Source: Deltaproteobacteria bacterium (GTDB lineage Bacteria > Myxococcota_A > UBA796 > GCA-2862545). From it: DNA of 61,339 nt. The stretch spans positions 1-61,339 of the forward strand of contig SBGP01000016.1 in NCBI GenBank assembly GCA_006226595.1, given 5' to 3'. Position 1 is the first letter of the stretch. Every line of letters starts with the position of its first letter. The position numbers and the translations under genes are program-made. The notes under the pieces are model-generated. The model was not told where the DNA came from and ran no database searches. It saw only the letters and a list, made by a program, of their open reading frames with translations. This document shows, one piece after another, positions 1 to 9,256 of the stretch.

Positions 1-1026
1 GAGCCGAAGCCCGAGCCCGAGCCCGCGTCCGCGGCGAAGGCCGAGCCGAAGCCCGCTCCCAAGCCCGCCGCCCCGGCGCCACCGCCCGCCGAGCGCCCGT
101 CGCTCGACCGCACCTGGCACGGCAAGGTCCTCGGACCCGAGTTCCAGGACCCGCTCGGCGACATCGGCTACGGCCGCGTGCAGCGCCGCATCATCGCGAG
201 CCCCCTCGCGAGGGCGGTTGCCGCGGACAAGGGCGTCGACCTGCGCCACGTGACCGGCACCGGTCCGAGCGGACGCATCACCCGTGACGACGTCGAGAAC
301 GCGAAGTCCGCGCCCGCGAGCGGCGGCACCGGCCTCGTGCGCCGCGACACCGAGGTGAAGCGGAACAGCCCGATGCGCAAGACCATCGCGCGTCGCCTGC
401 TCGAGTCGCACCAGGACATCCCGACCTTCTTCCTGACCGCCAACTTCGACATGGCGGGCTTCGTGGCGTGGCGCACGGCGATCAAGGCTGCCCGTCCGGA
501 CGTGAAGGTGTCCTACAACGACATGCTCACCGCGTGTGTGGCCCGCGCGCTGCGCGAGCACCCGCAGGTCAACGCCAGCTGGGACGCGAAGAGCATCACC
601 CAGCATGGTCAGGTGGACATCGGCATCGCCGTGGCCCTGCCCGACGGCTTGATCACCCCGGTCGTGCGTGACGCGGACCTCAAGTCGCCGGCCCAGATCG
701 GCACCGAGATCCGTGAGCTCGCCGGACGTGCCAAGGAGGGCAAGCTCTCCGAGGACGAGTACCAGGGCAACACGTTCACGATCAGCAACCTGGGCATGTA
801 CGCCATCGACGAGTTCACCGCGATCATCAACCCGCCCGCGAGCGCCATCCTCGCGGTGGGGTCGCTTCAGCAGGTGCCGGTCGTCGACAACGGCCAGCTC
901 TCGGTCGGCTACCGCATGAAGGTCACGATGACCTGCGACCACCGCGTCATCGACGGCGCGACCGGCGCCGAGTTCCTCAAGACCCTGCGCAGCTACGTCG
1001 AGAGCCCGGCCCTGATGCTGCTCTAG
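1..1026 (+). CDS. pdhC: Pyruvate dehydrogenase E2 (dihydrolipoyl acetyltransferase), 5' truncated
   Basis: The frame is open from the first base, so the N-terminal lipoyl domain(s) lie outside the window. Visible in order: an Ala/Pro/Lys/Glu-rich flexible linker (first ~30 residues), a peripheral subunit-binding domain around residues 60-98 (ASPLAR, GTGPSGRI), another linker, and the trimer-forming acyltransferase domain to the end. The acyltransferase carries TISNLGMYAIDEFTAIINPP and the catalytic motif DHRVIDG near the C-terminus, both typical of the pyruvate rather than the 2-oxoglutarate complex. It transfers acetyl groups from the lipoyl arm to CoA in the cytoplasm. The E3 gene follows 509 bases downstream on the same strand, separated by a small antisense gene whose stop codon begins on the next base. 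Confidence 0.95.
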   Translation, partial: EPKPEPEPASAAKAEPKPAPKPAAPAPPPAERPSLDRTWHGKVLGPEFQDPLGDIGYGRVQRRIIASPLARAVAADKGVDLRHVTGTGPSGRITRDDVENAKSAPASGGTGLVRRDTEVKRNSPMRKTIARRLLESHQDIPTFFLTANFDMAGFVAWRTAIKAARPDVKVSYNDMLTACVARALREHPQVNASWDAKSITQHGQVDIGIAVALPDGLITPVVRDADLKSPAQIGTEIRELAGRAKEGKLSEDEYQGNTFTISNLGMYAIDEFTAIINPPASAILAVGSLQQVPVVDNGQLSVGYRMKVTMTCDHRVIDGATGAEFLKTLRSYVESPALMLL

Positions 1027-1380
1027 CTACATCGGGTAGCGCACGACCACACGGCCCTCGCCGCGACTGGGAAAGCCCATCGCGCCGAGGGCTTCGTGCA
1101 TGCACGCCCGAAAGGCCGCATCCTCGCTGTCGACCTCGACACCGACGACCGCGCCGGTGGAGGCATCGACGGTAAACCCGATGCCCCGGCGACCGAGCGC
1201 CTGCGGCCGCGGACAGGCACGCACCGCCGGAAGCACGGCCTTCAGCTGCTCGCGAATCTCATCGGGCGTGTAGATGCCCGCCGGCGCGGGCTCGACGACC
1301 TTGGCGACCCCGCGCTCGACCTCCGCCAGCCCCGTGAGCACGAGCACGAGTCCGACGCCGGTCATGGCTGATGCCGCCAC
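1027..1380 (-). CDS. Small exported TonB-C/AgmX-like protein of unknown function
   Basis: A 117-residue protein. I chose the GTG at 1380 because GGGAGGT lies 4-5 bases before it; longer in-frame starts lack a ribosome site. A hydrophobic stretch (VGLVLVLTGLA) follows the start and looks like a signal or membrane anchor. The rest contains two cysteines and a pattern (EIREQLKAVLPAVRACP, then short strands and a second Cys in FRACMHEALGAMGF, ending VVVRYPM) that resembles the C-terminal TonB/AgmX-type domain common in myxobacterial envelope proteins. The two cysteines probably form a disulfide. It converges on the E2 gene with no spacer. Family assignment is an inference from pattern, not from a search. 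Confidence 0.6.
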   Translation of the reverse strand: MAASAMTGVGLVLVLTGLAEVERGVAKVVEPAPAGIYTPDEIREQLKAVLPAVRACPRPQALGRRGIGFTVDASTGAVVGVEVDSEDAAFRACMHEALGAMGFPSRGEGRVVVRYPM

Positions 1381-1534
1381 GCGACCTCCCCAGCCCAAGC
1401 CTACCCCCTGCGGACGGTTATCCCCCGAGAACTTGCGGTATGCCGGGTCGACCGAGCCTCGCAACGCACTGAATCCCCGCTCACGGTGCCCTGCCCCGGC
1501 CCCCGCGATACCCTCCCCGACTTCGGAGGAATCG

Positions 1535-2914
1535 ATGGCGGACTACGACGTTCTGGTGATCGGCGCCGGCCCCGGCGGCTACCCCGCGGCCATCCGTGCC
1601 GCGCAGCTCGGCCTGAACACGGCCTGTGTCGAGAAGGAGAAGCTCGGTGGCGTGTGCCTGAACTGGGGCTGCATTCCGAGCAAGGCGCTGCTCAAGACCG
1701 CCGAGCTCGCCCACAAGATCCGCCACGCCGACGACTACGGCCTCAGCGCCGGTGAGCTCGGCGTCGACTACCCGAAGATCATCAAGCGCTCGCGCAAGGT
1801 GTCCACTCGCTTCGAGAAGGGCGTGAAGGGCCTGTTCAAGAAGTACGGCGTGAATCACCTCAGCGGGACCGCCCGGCTGACCGCGCCGGATACGGTCGTG
1901 ATCACGAGCAGCGAGGGCGAGCAGACCGTCACCGCCAAGCACATCATCGTCGCCACCGGCGCGCGGGCGCGGACGTTCCCGGGCATCGAGGCTGACGGCG
2001 AACGCATCCTCACCTACCGCGAGGCCATCGTCTCCGAGGTCCAGCCGAAGAGCGTGGTCGTGCTCGGCGCCGGCGCCATCGGCATGGAGTTCGCGTACTT
2101 CTACAACGCGGTCGGCACCGACGTGACGGTCGTCGAGGGACTCTCCGAGATCCTGCCCCTCGAGGACCAGGAGTGCGCCGCCGTCGTCCGCAAGGGCTTC
2201 GCGAAGAGCGGCGTGAAGTTCGAGCTCGGCCGCTTCGTGAAGGAGGTCCGACGCAAGGGCGATGGCTGCGAAGTCGAGCTCCAGGACGGTACCGTGCTCG
2301 ACGCCGAGTACGTGCTCGTCGCCCTCGGCATCACCCCGAACTCCGCGGGCATCGGCCTCGAGGAGGTCGGCGTGAAGCTCGAGCGCGGCTTCATCGCGAC
2401 CGACAGCTCGATGCGTACCAACGTCAGCGGCGTGTATGCGATTGGCGACATCACCACCACGGGTGGCCTCGCCCACACCGCGACCCGCCAGGCGCACGTC
2501 TGCGTCGAGCGCATCGCCGGCGAGCACGTGATGGACGTCGACTACGGCAACATCCCCGCGTGCACCTACTGCCAGCCGCAGATCGCGCACGTCGGCCTCA
2601 CCGAGAAGCAGGCCACCGAGGCCGGCAAGTCGTTCAAGGTCGGCAAGTTCCCGTTCATGGCCAACGGCAAGGCTCAGGGCGCCGGCGCCCCCGACGGCTT
2701 CGTCAAGGTGCTCGTCGACGACCAGTACGGCGAGATCCTCGGCGCGCACATCGTCGGCAGCGAGGCGACCGAGATGATCGCCGAGTTCACCCTGGCCCGG
2801 GCGGCCGAGGTCACCGCGCATCACCTGATCGAGACCGTGCACGCCCACCCGACCTACAGCGAGGCCATGCTCGAGGCCGTGGCCAACGCCCTCGGCGTGA
2901 GCGTGCACATCTGA
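1535..2914 (+). CDS. lpdA: Dihydrolipoamide dehydrogenase (E3)
   Basis: A 459-residue flavoprotein that reoxidises dihydrolipoyl groups of 2-oxoacid dehydrogenase complexes with NAD+. The ATG at 1535 has CGGAGGA just upstream. Visible: FAD-binding VIGAGPGGYPAAIRA at residues 8-22, redox-active disulfide C41-x4-C46 (GGVCLNWGCIPSK), a second Rossmann motif VVVLGAGAIGMEF for NAD, the FAD motif YAIGD, and the C-terminal active-site motif HAHPTYSE with the catalytic His-Glu pair. Length is normal for the family. It follows the E2 gene on the same strand and most likely serves the same complex. A strong hairpin follows the stop. Confidence 0.96.
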   Translation: MADYDVLVIGAGPGGYPAAIRAAQLGLNTACVEKEKLGGVCLNWGCIPSKALLKTAELAHKIRHADDYGLSAGELGVDYPKIIKRSRKVSTRFEKGVKGLFKKYGVNHLSGTARLTAPDTVVITSSEGEQTVTAKHIIVATGARARTFPGIEADGERILTYREAIVSEVQPKSVVVLGAGAIGMEFAYFYNAVGTDVTVVEGLSEILPLEDQECAAVVRKGFAKSGVKFELGRFVKEVRRKGDGCEVELQDGTVLDAEYVLVALGITPNSAGIGLEEVGVKLERGFIATDSSMRTNVSGVYAIGDITTTGGLAHTATRQAHVCVERIAGEHVMDVDYGNIPACTYCQPQIAHVGLTEKQATEAGKSFKVGKFPFMANGKAQGAGAPDGFVKVLVDDQYGEILGAHIVGSEATEMIAEFTLARAAEVTAHHLIETVHAHPTYSEAMLEAVANALGVSVHI

Positions 2915-2928
2915 TTCCGGCCCTCGGG

Positions 2929-2963
2929 GTCGCCGGGTTCCGCTCGTCTGCGGTACCGGCGAC
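2929..2963. terminator. GC-rich hairpin between convergent lpdA and uvrA-like genes
   Basis: Perfect 8-base arms GTCGCCGG and CCGGCGAC enclose an inner CCGC/GCGG stem. The second arm ends on the base before the stop of the minus-strand gene. There is no T-tract, so termination efficiency is uncertain; its place between convergent genes supports the role. Confidence 0.5.
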
Positions 2964-5204
2964 TCACCGCGCCGGCAGCGCCAGCTCCCGGTCCGCCCAG
3001 CCCACCAGCCCCCGGTGATGCGTCGCCATCCACACGGTCGCGCCCGCGTCCACGAGCTGGTCGAGCAGGCCAACCAGGACGCGCACATCCTCGGGATGCA
3101 GGCCGCTGCTCGGGTCGTCCAACACGAGCACCGTGCCCTCGGCGCCCCGCTTGGTCGCGCGCGCGAGCTCGCGGGCGAGCTTGAGTCGCTGCGCCTCGCC
3201 GCCCGACAGCGTGTGTCCCGGCTGTCCCAACGGCAGGTAGCCGAGCCCCACGTCGACGAGCGCACGCAGAAAGCGCTCGAGGTCGGGGTGGCCGGCGAGA
3301 ACCGGCAGCAGCTCGCTCGGTGACCCGGCCAGCAGCTCGTCCGGCGACAGCCCCTTCCAGCGCACCTCGAGCACGTCCGCGGCGAAGCGCCGGCCATCGC
3401 ATACCGGGCACCGCGTGAACACGTCGGGCAGCAGGTTCAGCGTGACCCGCCGCAGCCCGCTGCCCTTGCACGCCTCGCAGCGCCCCCCATTGGTGTTCAG
3501 CGAGAACTGGCTCGCGGAGAAGCCACGTACCCGTCCCTCGCGCGTCGAGGCGAGCAGCGGCCTCAGCACGTCCCACAGCCCGGTGTAGGTCGCGGCATTC
3601 GAGCGCGGAGAGCGCGGCACCGAGCGCTGATCGGCATGCACGACGCGGGACACCCCTTCGGCCTCCGCCGCCGCCGTGGCCGCGAGCTCCAGCAGCCGTG
3701 ACTTGCCCGAGCCGTTGGGCCCGGTGACCGCGAGTACCGCCCCGAGCGGAAGCTCACGGCCGTCGACCCGGAGCCTGCCCGAGGGCGCGCGACCGCGGCT
3801 CGCCGGCAGTGCCGCCCGTCCCGCGAACCACGCACCCGTGGTCGTCTCCGCGACGCGCAACGCATCCACAGAGCCGTCGAAGACGATGCGCCCGCCCTGC
3901 TGGCCCGCACCCGGACCGAACTCGACGACCCGGTCGGCCGCGGCGATGACCACCGGGTGGTGCTCGACGACGAGCACGGTGTTGCCGGCGTCGACGAGCT
4001 TGCGGAGCAGTCCGACCACGCGCTCGACCTCGCCATCATCGAGGGCCGCCGCAGGCTCGTCCACGACGTACACGACGCCTGACAACGCGCCGCCGACGTG
4101 GCGAGCGATACGCAGGCGCTGCCGCTCGCCGGCGGAGAGGTCCGCCACCGGTGCGTGCAGGCTCACGGTGCCCAGCCCGACCTCGTCGAGCACGCCGAGT
4201 CGCTGCACGAGCTCGTCGAGCACGGGTCCGGTGATCTCCGTCCGCGCGAAGGCCGAGGCCTCGCGAGCGAGCTCGCCAGCGGAACAGTCGAGCCAGCCGA
4301 GCAGGTCGCGACCGGCGTAGCGCACCGCCCGCGCCTCCTCGCACAGCCGTGTCCCGCCACAGTCCTCGCAGGTGCGCTCGTCGACGACGCCGCGCCCATC
4401 GCAGGTCTTGCAGGCGCCGGCCCCGTACCAGGACAAGAGCTCGGGCTCGAGCGGAGGTAGGGAGCGGTCGCAGCTCGGGCAGTAGGGGCGGTCGACGAAC
4501 CGGGTGTCCACGCCGCTTCGGTGGGCGATGAGCACGCCGCGTCCAACACGCGCCGCGGTACGCACGGCGTCCTGGAGCCGACCGAGCTTGTCGGCGGACA
4601 CGCGGATGCGGTCGACGACGATGCGCACGACCTCGGGCAGCTGGTGCGGTGCGATCTCCTCGATGCGGCGCGTCTCTCCGTCGATGCGCATACGGGAGAA
4701 CCCGAGCCCGGCCACCTCGTCCATGAACGCCCGGGCCTCGGCGGAGCCCCCCCGACGGACCGGGGCATCGAGCTCGAGCCGCCCCTCGTCGCGGAGCAGC
4801 TCGGCGACGATCTCGTCGTGCGTGCGCGGCACGACCGGCTCCCCACAGCTCGGGCAGTGCTGGGTGCCCGCCCGCGCCACGAGCACGCGCAACAGCGCCG
4901 CCACATCGGTGGAGGTCGCCACGGTGCTTCGCGTCGACGGCCCGCTGCCCCGCTGATCGAGGCCGATGGTCGGCGGCAGACCCTCCACCAGGTCCACGTC
5001 TGGACGCGCCAGACTGGACGCTCCGCGCTCCCTACCGACGAGCGCCTCGAGGTAGCGCCGCTGCCCCTCGGCATGCACGGTGTCGAAGGCCAGCGACGAC
5101 TTGCCCGACCCCGACCGCCCGACGAACACGGTGAGCGTGCCTGGTGCGAGATCGAGGTCCACACCTCGCAGGTTGTGCTCGCGGGCACCGCGGATGCGGA
5201 TCAT
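2964..5204 (-). CDS. uvrA: Short UvrA paralog (excinuclease ABC subunit A-like ATPase)
   Basis: A 746-residue protein, about 200 residues shorter than standard UvrA (about 940). The ATG at 5204 has GGAGG four bases upstream. It has the UvrA layout: Walker A GRSGSGKSS near the N-terminus, a zinc module (CPSCD...CKTCDGRG...CEDCGG), ABC signature LSAGERQRLRIA and Walker B VVDEP, then Walker A GPNGSGKSR, a second zinc module (CEACKGSG...CPVCDGRRF), signature LSGGEAQRLKLARELA and Walker B LVLDDP. The second Walker B has DDP where UvrA normally has DEP, and the last switch is ATHH instead of an EH motif. It is probably a specialised paralog for DNA damage or DNA-bound drugs rather than the housekeeping UvrA. 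No uvrB or uvrC is nearby. Confidence 0.9.
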   Translation of the reverse strand: MIRIRGAREHNLRGVDLDLAPGTLTVFVGRSGSGKSSLAFDTVHAEGQRRYLEALVGRERGASSLARPDVDLVEGLPPTIGLDQRGSGPSTRSTVATSTDVAALLRVLVARAGTQHCPSCGEPVVPRTHDEIVAELLRDEGRLELDAPVRRGGSAEARAFMDEVAGLGFSRMRIDGETRRIEEIAPHQLPEVVRIVVDRIRVSADKLGRLQDAVRTAARVGRGVLIAHRSGVDTRFVDRPYCPSCDRSLPPLEPELLSWYGAGACKTCDGRGVVDERTCEDCGGTRLCEEARAVRYAGRDLLGWLDCSAGELAREASAFARTEITGPVLDELVQRLGVLDEVGLGTVSLHAPVADLSAGERQRLRIARHVGGALSGVVYVVDEPAAALDDGEVERVVGLLRKLVDAGNTVLVVEHHPVVIAAADRVVEFGPGAGQQGGRIVFDGSVDALRVAETTTGAWFAGRAALPASRGRAPSGRLRVDGRELPLGAVLAVTGPNGSGKSRLLELAATAAAEAEGVSRVVHADQRSVPRSPRSNAATYTGLWDVLRPLLASTREGRVRGFSASQFSLNTNGGRCEACKGSGLRRVTLNLLPDVFTRCPVCDGRRFAADVLEVRWKGLSPDELLAGSPSELLPVLAGHPDLERFLRALVDVGLGYLPLGQPGHTLSGGEAQRLKLARELARATKRGAEGTVLVLDDPSSGLHPEDVRVLVGLLDQLVDAGATVWMATHHRGLVGWADRELALPAR

Positions 5205-5263
5205 GGAGCCTCCGGGCCTCCCAATATCGCGCTGACCACGCGCACAGCGGTTATGCCTGCGCC

Positions 5264-6175
5264 ATGTCGGACCCCTTCGAGCCCTCAGAGGCCCCACCCA
5301 GCGTGATCGAACGTGGCTGGAACCCGCTGGCGGTGTTCGGCCTCATGGTCGCCGCCATGCTCGTGTGGCGCTTCTTCGTCGAGTGCGGCATCGGCATCGG
5401 CCTGGTCGCCATGGCCGCCGCATCGGGCGCCAACCTCCAGCAGATTGCCGCCGACCCGGCGGTGATGATGCGCGCCGACGTGCTCGCCATCGGCACGGCC
5501 GTTCAGCTCGGCGGCATGGTCGTCGTGCTCGGGCTGGTCATGCGCAGCGCCGGCTGGTCGTACCACCAGGGCTTCGGGCTCCGCGGCAGCCGCGCCTCCC
5601 AGTTCGTGGCCGCCGTGCTCGGCGGAAGCGTGGTCGGCTTCTTCGCCGGCTACATCAACGAGTTCCTGATCTCGATGCTGCCCGATGGCATGCAGCTCGC
5701 GATGCAGGAAGAGATCGTGAAGGCCCTCACCGAAGGCCCCGTCCTCGGCCGCGTGCTCATGGTGCTCGCCGTAGCCGTGGCCGCGCCGGTGTTCGAGGAG
5801 CTCGCGTTCCGCGGCGCGCTGTGGGACGCCGTCGAGCGCATCGTGCGCTTCACCACCGCAGAGGACTCGCCGGCCGCGGGACTCGTCGCGATGGTGGTCA
5901 CGAGCCTGGCCTTCGCCGCCTACCACCTCGACCCCATCCACGTGCTGAGCCTGATGCCCACGGCCTTCATGCTCGGCTGGCTGCGCTACACGAGCCGAAG
6001 CGTGTGGCCCGGCATCCTCGCGCACTTCGTGAACAACGGCCTCGCCACCGTGCTCTCGCAGATGGAGCACGACCCGAGCACGTCGATGCCCTGGTGGGCC
6101 GCCGCGGCCTCGCTCACCATCACCCTCGTCGCCTGTACCGTCGCCGGCGTGTTCGCCGACCGGGAGTCCGCGTGA
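5264..6175 (+). CDS. CPBP family intramembrane metalloprotease
   Basis: A 303-residue membrane protein with about eight hydrophobic segments. The CAAX-protease/bacteriocin-processing (CPBP, Abi) signature is clear: EELAFRG for the EExxxR motif, a second motif with AAYHLDPIHV and a third with HFVNNGLA. These supply the glutamates and histidines of the membrane-embedded metal site. The substrate cannot be told from sequence. It is divergent from the uvrA-like gene (59 bases between starts) and begins a four-gene run; its TGA overlaps the GTG of the next gene (GTGA). Confidence 0.9.
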   Translation: MSDPFEPSEAPPSVIERGWNPLAVFGLMVAAMLVWRFFVECGIGIGLVAMAAASGANLQQIAADPAVMMRADVLAIGTAVQLGGMVVVLGLVMRSAGWSYHQGFGLRGSRASQFVAAVLGGSVVGFFAGYINEFLISMLPDGMQLAMQEEIVKALTEGPVLGRVLMVLAVAVAAPVFEELAFRGALWDAVERIVRFTTAEDSPAAGLVAMVVTSLAFAAYHLDPIHVLSLMPTAFMLGWLRYTSRSVWPGILAHFVNNGLATVLSQMEHDPSTSMPWWAAAASLTITLVACTVAGVFADRESA

Positions 6176-6891
6176 AGTACCGCCTGCTCCAGGCCCGTCT
6201 GCCCAAGGACCTCGTGAAGGCCGAGGAGCGCGCCTCCTTCGCCACCAAGCTCGGGGTGCCCGTCGAGGATGTGCTTCCGTACGATCTGATCGCGGGGGCC
6301 GAGGTCGACGCGGTGCTCGACGGCGTCGATGCCGTGCTCGTCGGCGGCTCCGGCGAGTTCGGTGTGACCGACGATGCCCCCTGGCTGCCGGCCTTCTTCG
6401 ACACCCTCGGCGCCATCGCGGATCGCGGCTTTCCCATGTTCGCGAGCTGCTTCGGCTTCCAGGGCCTGGTCGTCGCGCTCGGTGGCGAGGTCCGCCCCGA
6501 TCCGCCGGGCTCGGAGGTCGGCTCCTACGAGCTGGAGCTCATGCCCGAGGCCAGCGAGGACCCGCTGTTCTCCACCCTGCCAGCGCAGTTCGTCGCGCAG
6601 GAGGGTCACAAGGACCGGGCGCTGAGCCTGCCCTCGCAGCTGGTGCACCTCGCCCGCTCGGAGCGCTGCCCCTACCAGGCCGTGCGCGTGGCCGGAAAGC
6701 CGGTGTGGGCCACCCAGTTCCACCCCGAGCTCTCCGGCGACGAGAACGCCCAGCGCTTCGCGCGCTACTTCGAGCTGTACAAGCACGTGTTCGGCGAGGA
6801 GGTCGCGCGACAGAAGCTCGAGTCGATGCGCCCGTCCGAGGCGTCGAACGCCCTGCTCGCTCACTTCCACGCACACCTCGTCGCGCGATGA
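6172..6891 (+). CDS. Class I glutamine amidotransferase-like protein
   Basis: A 239-residue cytoplasmic protein with the class I glutaminase core: the nucleophile elbow FASCFGFQGL (catalytic Cys in place of the usual GxCxGxQ surroundings) and the His-x-Glu pair in TQFHPELSGDEN. Similar stand-alone domains are annotated as GMP synthase-like amidotransferases. No synthetase partner is adjacent, so the ammonia acceptor or hydrolysed gamma-glutamyl substrate is unknown. The GTG start overlaps the previous stop and its own TGA overlaps the next ATG (ATGA), so it is translationally coupled to a protease and an exporter. Confidence 0.88.
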   Translation: MKYRLLQARLPKDLVKAEERASFATKLGVPVEDVLPYDLIAGAEVDAVLDGVDAVLVGGSGEFGVTDDAPWLPAFFDTLGAIADRGFPMFASCFGFQGLVVALGGEVRPDPPGSEVGSYELELMPEASEDPLFSTLPAQFVAQEGHKDRALSLPSQLVHLARSERCPYQAVRVAGKPVWATQFHPELSGDENAQRFARYFELYKHVFGEEVARQKLESMRPSEASNALLAHFHAHLVAR

Positions 6892-8222
6892 ACGCGGCTC
6901 CGGTGCCCATCAGCGGGCGCCTGACGCGACGCGAGGTGCTCGGGCTCGCCATTCCGGCGACGCTCTCGGCGGTGGTGCACCACGCCTACCGCCCTCTCGA
7001 CCAGTTCTTCGTCCAGGGACTCGGCAAGGAAGCCCAGGGCGCCCTCGGGGCGTCGACCTTCGTGATCATCCTCACGGTGTCGACCTACCTCGTCATCTCC
7101 GCAGGAGTGGGACCGCGCGTCGGCCGCGCGACCGGCGCTGGCGATGCGGACAAGCGACGCGAGGTGATCGGCGAGGGGCTCGCGGCGTGCGGGATCATCG
7201 CCGCCGGGCTGTTCCTGACCGGACTGCTCGCCGCGGACCTGATCCCGAGCCTTCTCGGGCTCTCGGATGCCACGAGCGCGCATGCCGCGAGCTACCTGCG
7301 ATGGCTGTTCCTGACTGGCGCCGCACTGGTCGCGTCCCCCGTGGTCGACGCGAGCTTCCACGCGATGGGAAATACGCGCCTGCCGATGATCCTGCAGACG
7401 GCGGGACTCGCGCTCAACGCGGTGCTCAACCCGCTGCTCATCTACAACGCGGGCCTCGGGACCGCGGGTGCCGCGCTGGCGACGACCATCGCCCAGACGA
7501 TGACCGTCGGCATCGGCCTCTACTTCCTGGTCCGCCAGGTCCACCTCACCCTCGCGGACATCCGCCTCGGGCCGCACATCCGCGGCATCATCCAGGTCGG
7601 CACGCCGGTCGCCGTGTCGACTGCCGCCTACGCCATCGTGTACTGGGCGCTGATCCGCACCTCCATCGCACCCCTCGGAGACGACGTGGTCGCCGGCCTG
7701 GGCATCGGCTTCTCGGCCCTCGAGGCCGTCACCTGGCCGCTGTACGCGGGGTGCTCGGTCGCGGTGTCGTCCATCGTCGGTCGACGCCTGGGAGCCCGTG
7801 AGCCCGAGGAAGCGTGGCGCGCCGTGCGCTGGCTCGGCGGGCCCACCATCACCCTCGGCGTGCTGTGCGCCGGGGTGTTCGCCTTCGCCGGGCCCTTCCT
7901 GGTGAGCGTGTTCACCGACGACCCGGACGCCGCCAAGCAGGCCATCCTCTACGCCGCCGTGCTCGCGTGGTCCCAGCCTTTCGTCGCCGTCGAGGCGCTC
8001 ACCGAGGGCGTGCTCTCCGGCGCCGGTGACACGCGCAAGGTGCTGCTCGGTACCGTGCCCTACAACCTGCTCCGCGTCCCGCTGGCGTGGGCCCTCGCGT
8101 TCCCGCTCGGCCTGGGCGCCGCCGGGGTGTGGTGGGCCATCAACCTCACCACCCTCTCCAAGGCCCTGGTCAAGGCCTGGTTCGTGTGGCGCGGCGAGTG
8201 GGCGGAGCTCGAGCTCGACTGA
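6888..8222 (+). CDS. MATE family multidrug efflux transporter
   Basis: A 444-residue integral membrane protein with about twelve hydrophobic helices in two related halves. The first helix region (LAIPATLSAVVHHAYRPLDQFFVQGLG) and the repeated G-DTR/GNTRLPM and VLSGAGDTRKVLLGTVPYN loops are typical of the MATE superfamily, which exports cationic drugs or metabolites using Na+ or H+ gradients. The start overlaps the amidotransferase stop by four bases. It is the third gene of a run flanked by two unrelated intramembrane proteases. Confidence 0.92.
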   Translation: MNAAPVPISGRLTRREVLGLAIPATLSAVVHHAYRPLDQFFVQGLGKEAQGALGASTFVIILTVSTYLVISAGVGPRVGRATGAGDADKRREVIGEGLAACGIIAAGLFLTGLLAADLIPSLLGLSDATSAHAASYLRWLFLTGAALVASPVVDASFHAMGNTRLPMILQTAGLALNAVLNPLLIYNAGLGTAGAALATTIAQTMTVGIGLYFLVRQVHLTLADIRLGPHIRGIIQVGTPVAVSTAAYAIVYWALIRTSIAPLGDDVVAGLGIGFSALEAVTWPLYAGCSVAVSSIVGRRLGAREPEEAWRAVRWLGGPTITLGVLCAGVFAFAGPFLVSVFTDDPDAAKQAILYAAVLAWSQPFVAVEALTEGVLSGAGDTRKVLLGTVPYNLLRVPLAWALAFPLGLGAAGVWWAINLTTLSKALVKAWFVWRGEWAELELD

Positions 8223-8260
8223 CGCGCGCCGTCCTCGGGTAGGCTGGCAGAGGAGGCGCC

Positions 8261-9253
8261 GTGCCCCTCGTCCTCGTCCTGCTCTCGGCCTTCTTCGCGA
8301 CCGTCCCGATGCTCGTGCTCCTCGGCATCGTGTGGTGGGCGGACCGCTACGAACGCGAGCCCGTGTGGCTCCTGACCCTGACCTTTCTGTGGGGGGCCAT
8401 CGGCGCGATCTTCACGGCGCTCGACGGCTCGTCAGCGGTGATGGCCCCGGTCGGCGCGCTGGCCCCGCCGCTGTGGTTCACGGACGCGGTGGGCGCGGTG
8501 CTGGTCGCGCCGTTCGTCGAGGAGCCGGCCAAGGCCATCGTGCTCCTCTTCGTGGCGATGACGCGCCACTTCGACAACGCGACCGACGGCTTCGTCTACG
8601 GCGCCGCCTCGGGCCTCGGCTTCGGTATGACCGAGAACTTCCTCTACTTCTCGGCGTCGGCGAGCACGGGCGATGTCGGCCTGTGGGTCGGAACCGTCAT
8701 CGTGCGCACGCTGTACTCGGCCGTGATGCACGCGACCGCGAGCTCGGTGGTCGGCGCGGCACTCGGGTTCACGAAGTTCCGCGGACTCGGGTGGATGTTC
8801 GGAGGTCTGGTCGGCGGGCTCGCGGTGGCGATGTCGATCCACATGGCGTGGAACGGCCTGCTCACGCTCGATGGCATCGCTCAGGCCGGCGGACTGCTGG
8901 CCCTGAGTAACTTCCTGCTGTTCCCGCTCGAGGTGCTCACCATCTTCCTCGTGTTCGAGGCGACGCTGTGGCACGAGTCCGCGGTCATCCGTCGCGAGCT
9001 GGGGGAGGAAGCCGAGCAGGGGCTGCTACCGAAGGAGCACGCTCACGTGCTCGCCTCCTACTGGCGACGGCTGCGGGCTTCGTGGACCGACCCGCGCTTC
9101 ACCCGGGAGTACGTGCACGCGGCGACGACGCTCGCCGTCCGCAAGCACCAGCACCGCCTGCTCGCCGCGCGAAACGCGGCGCGGACCGAGCCCTACGCCC
9201 GCGCGGTCGAGGCACTGCGCGACGAGCTCCGGACCCACGCCAGCAAGGCCTGA
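8261..9253 (+). CDS. PrsW family intramembrane metalloprotease
   Basis: A 330-residue protein starting with GTG, chosen because GAGGAGG lies four bases upstream. It has about eight hydrophobic helices and the PrsW motifs: FVEEPAKA (EExxK-like), the GFVYGAASGLGFGMTENF helix with a second glutamate, HATASSVVGAALG, and HMAWNG. In Bacillus, PrsW cleaves an anti-sigma factor within the membrane, but orthologs in other phyla have unknown substrates. The last ~70 residues are charged and cytoplasmic. It ends three bases before the stop of the convergent S41 protease gene. Confidence 0.88.
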   Translation: MPLVLVLLSAFFATVPMLVLLGIVWWADRYEREPVWLLTLTFLWGAIGAIFTALDGSSAVMAPVGALAPPLWFTDAVGAVLVAPFVEEPAKAIVLLFVAMTRHFDNATDGFVYGAASGLGFGMTENFLYFSASASTGDVGLWVGTVIVRTLYSAVMHATASSVVGAALGFTKFRGLGWMFGGLVGGLAVAMSIHMAWNGLLTLDGIAQAGGLLALSNFLLFPLEVLTIFLVFEATLWHESAVIRRELGEEAEQGLLPKEHAHVLASYWRRLRASWTDPRFTREYVHAATTLAVRKHQHRLLAARNAARTEPYARAVEALRDELRTHASKA

Positions 9254-9256
9254 CGC

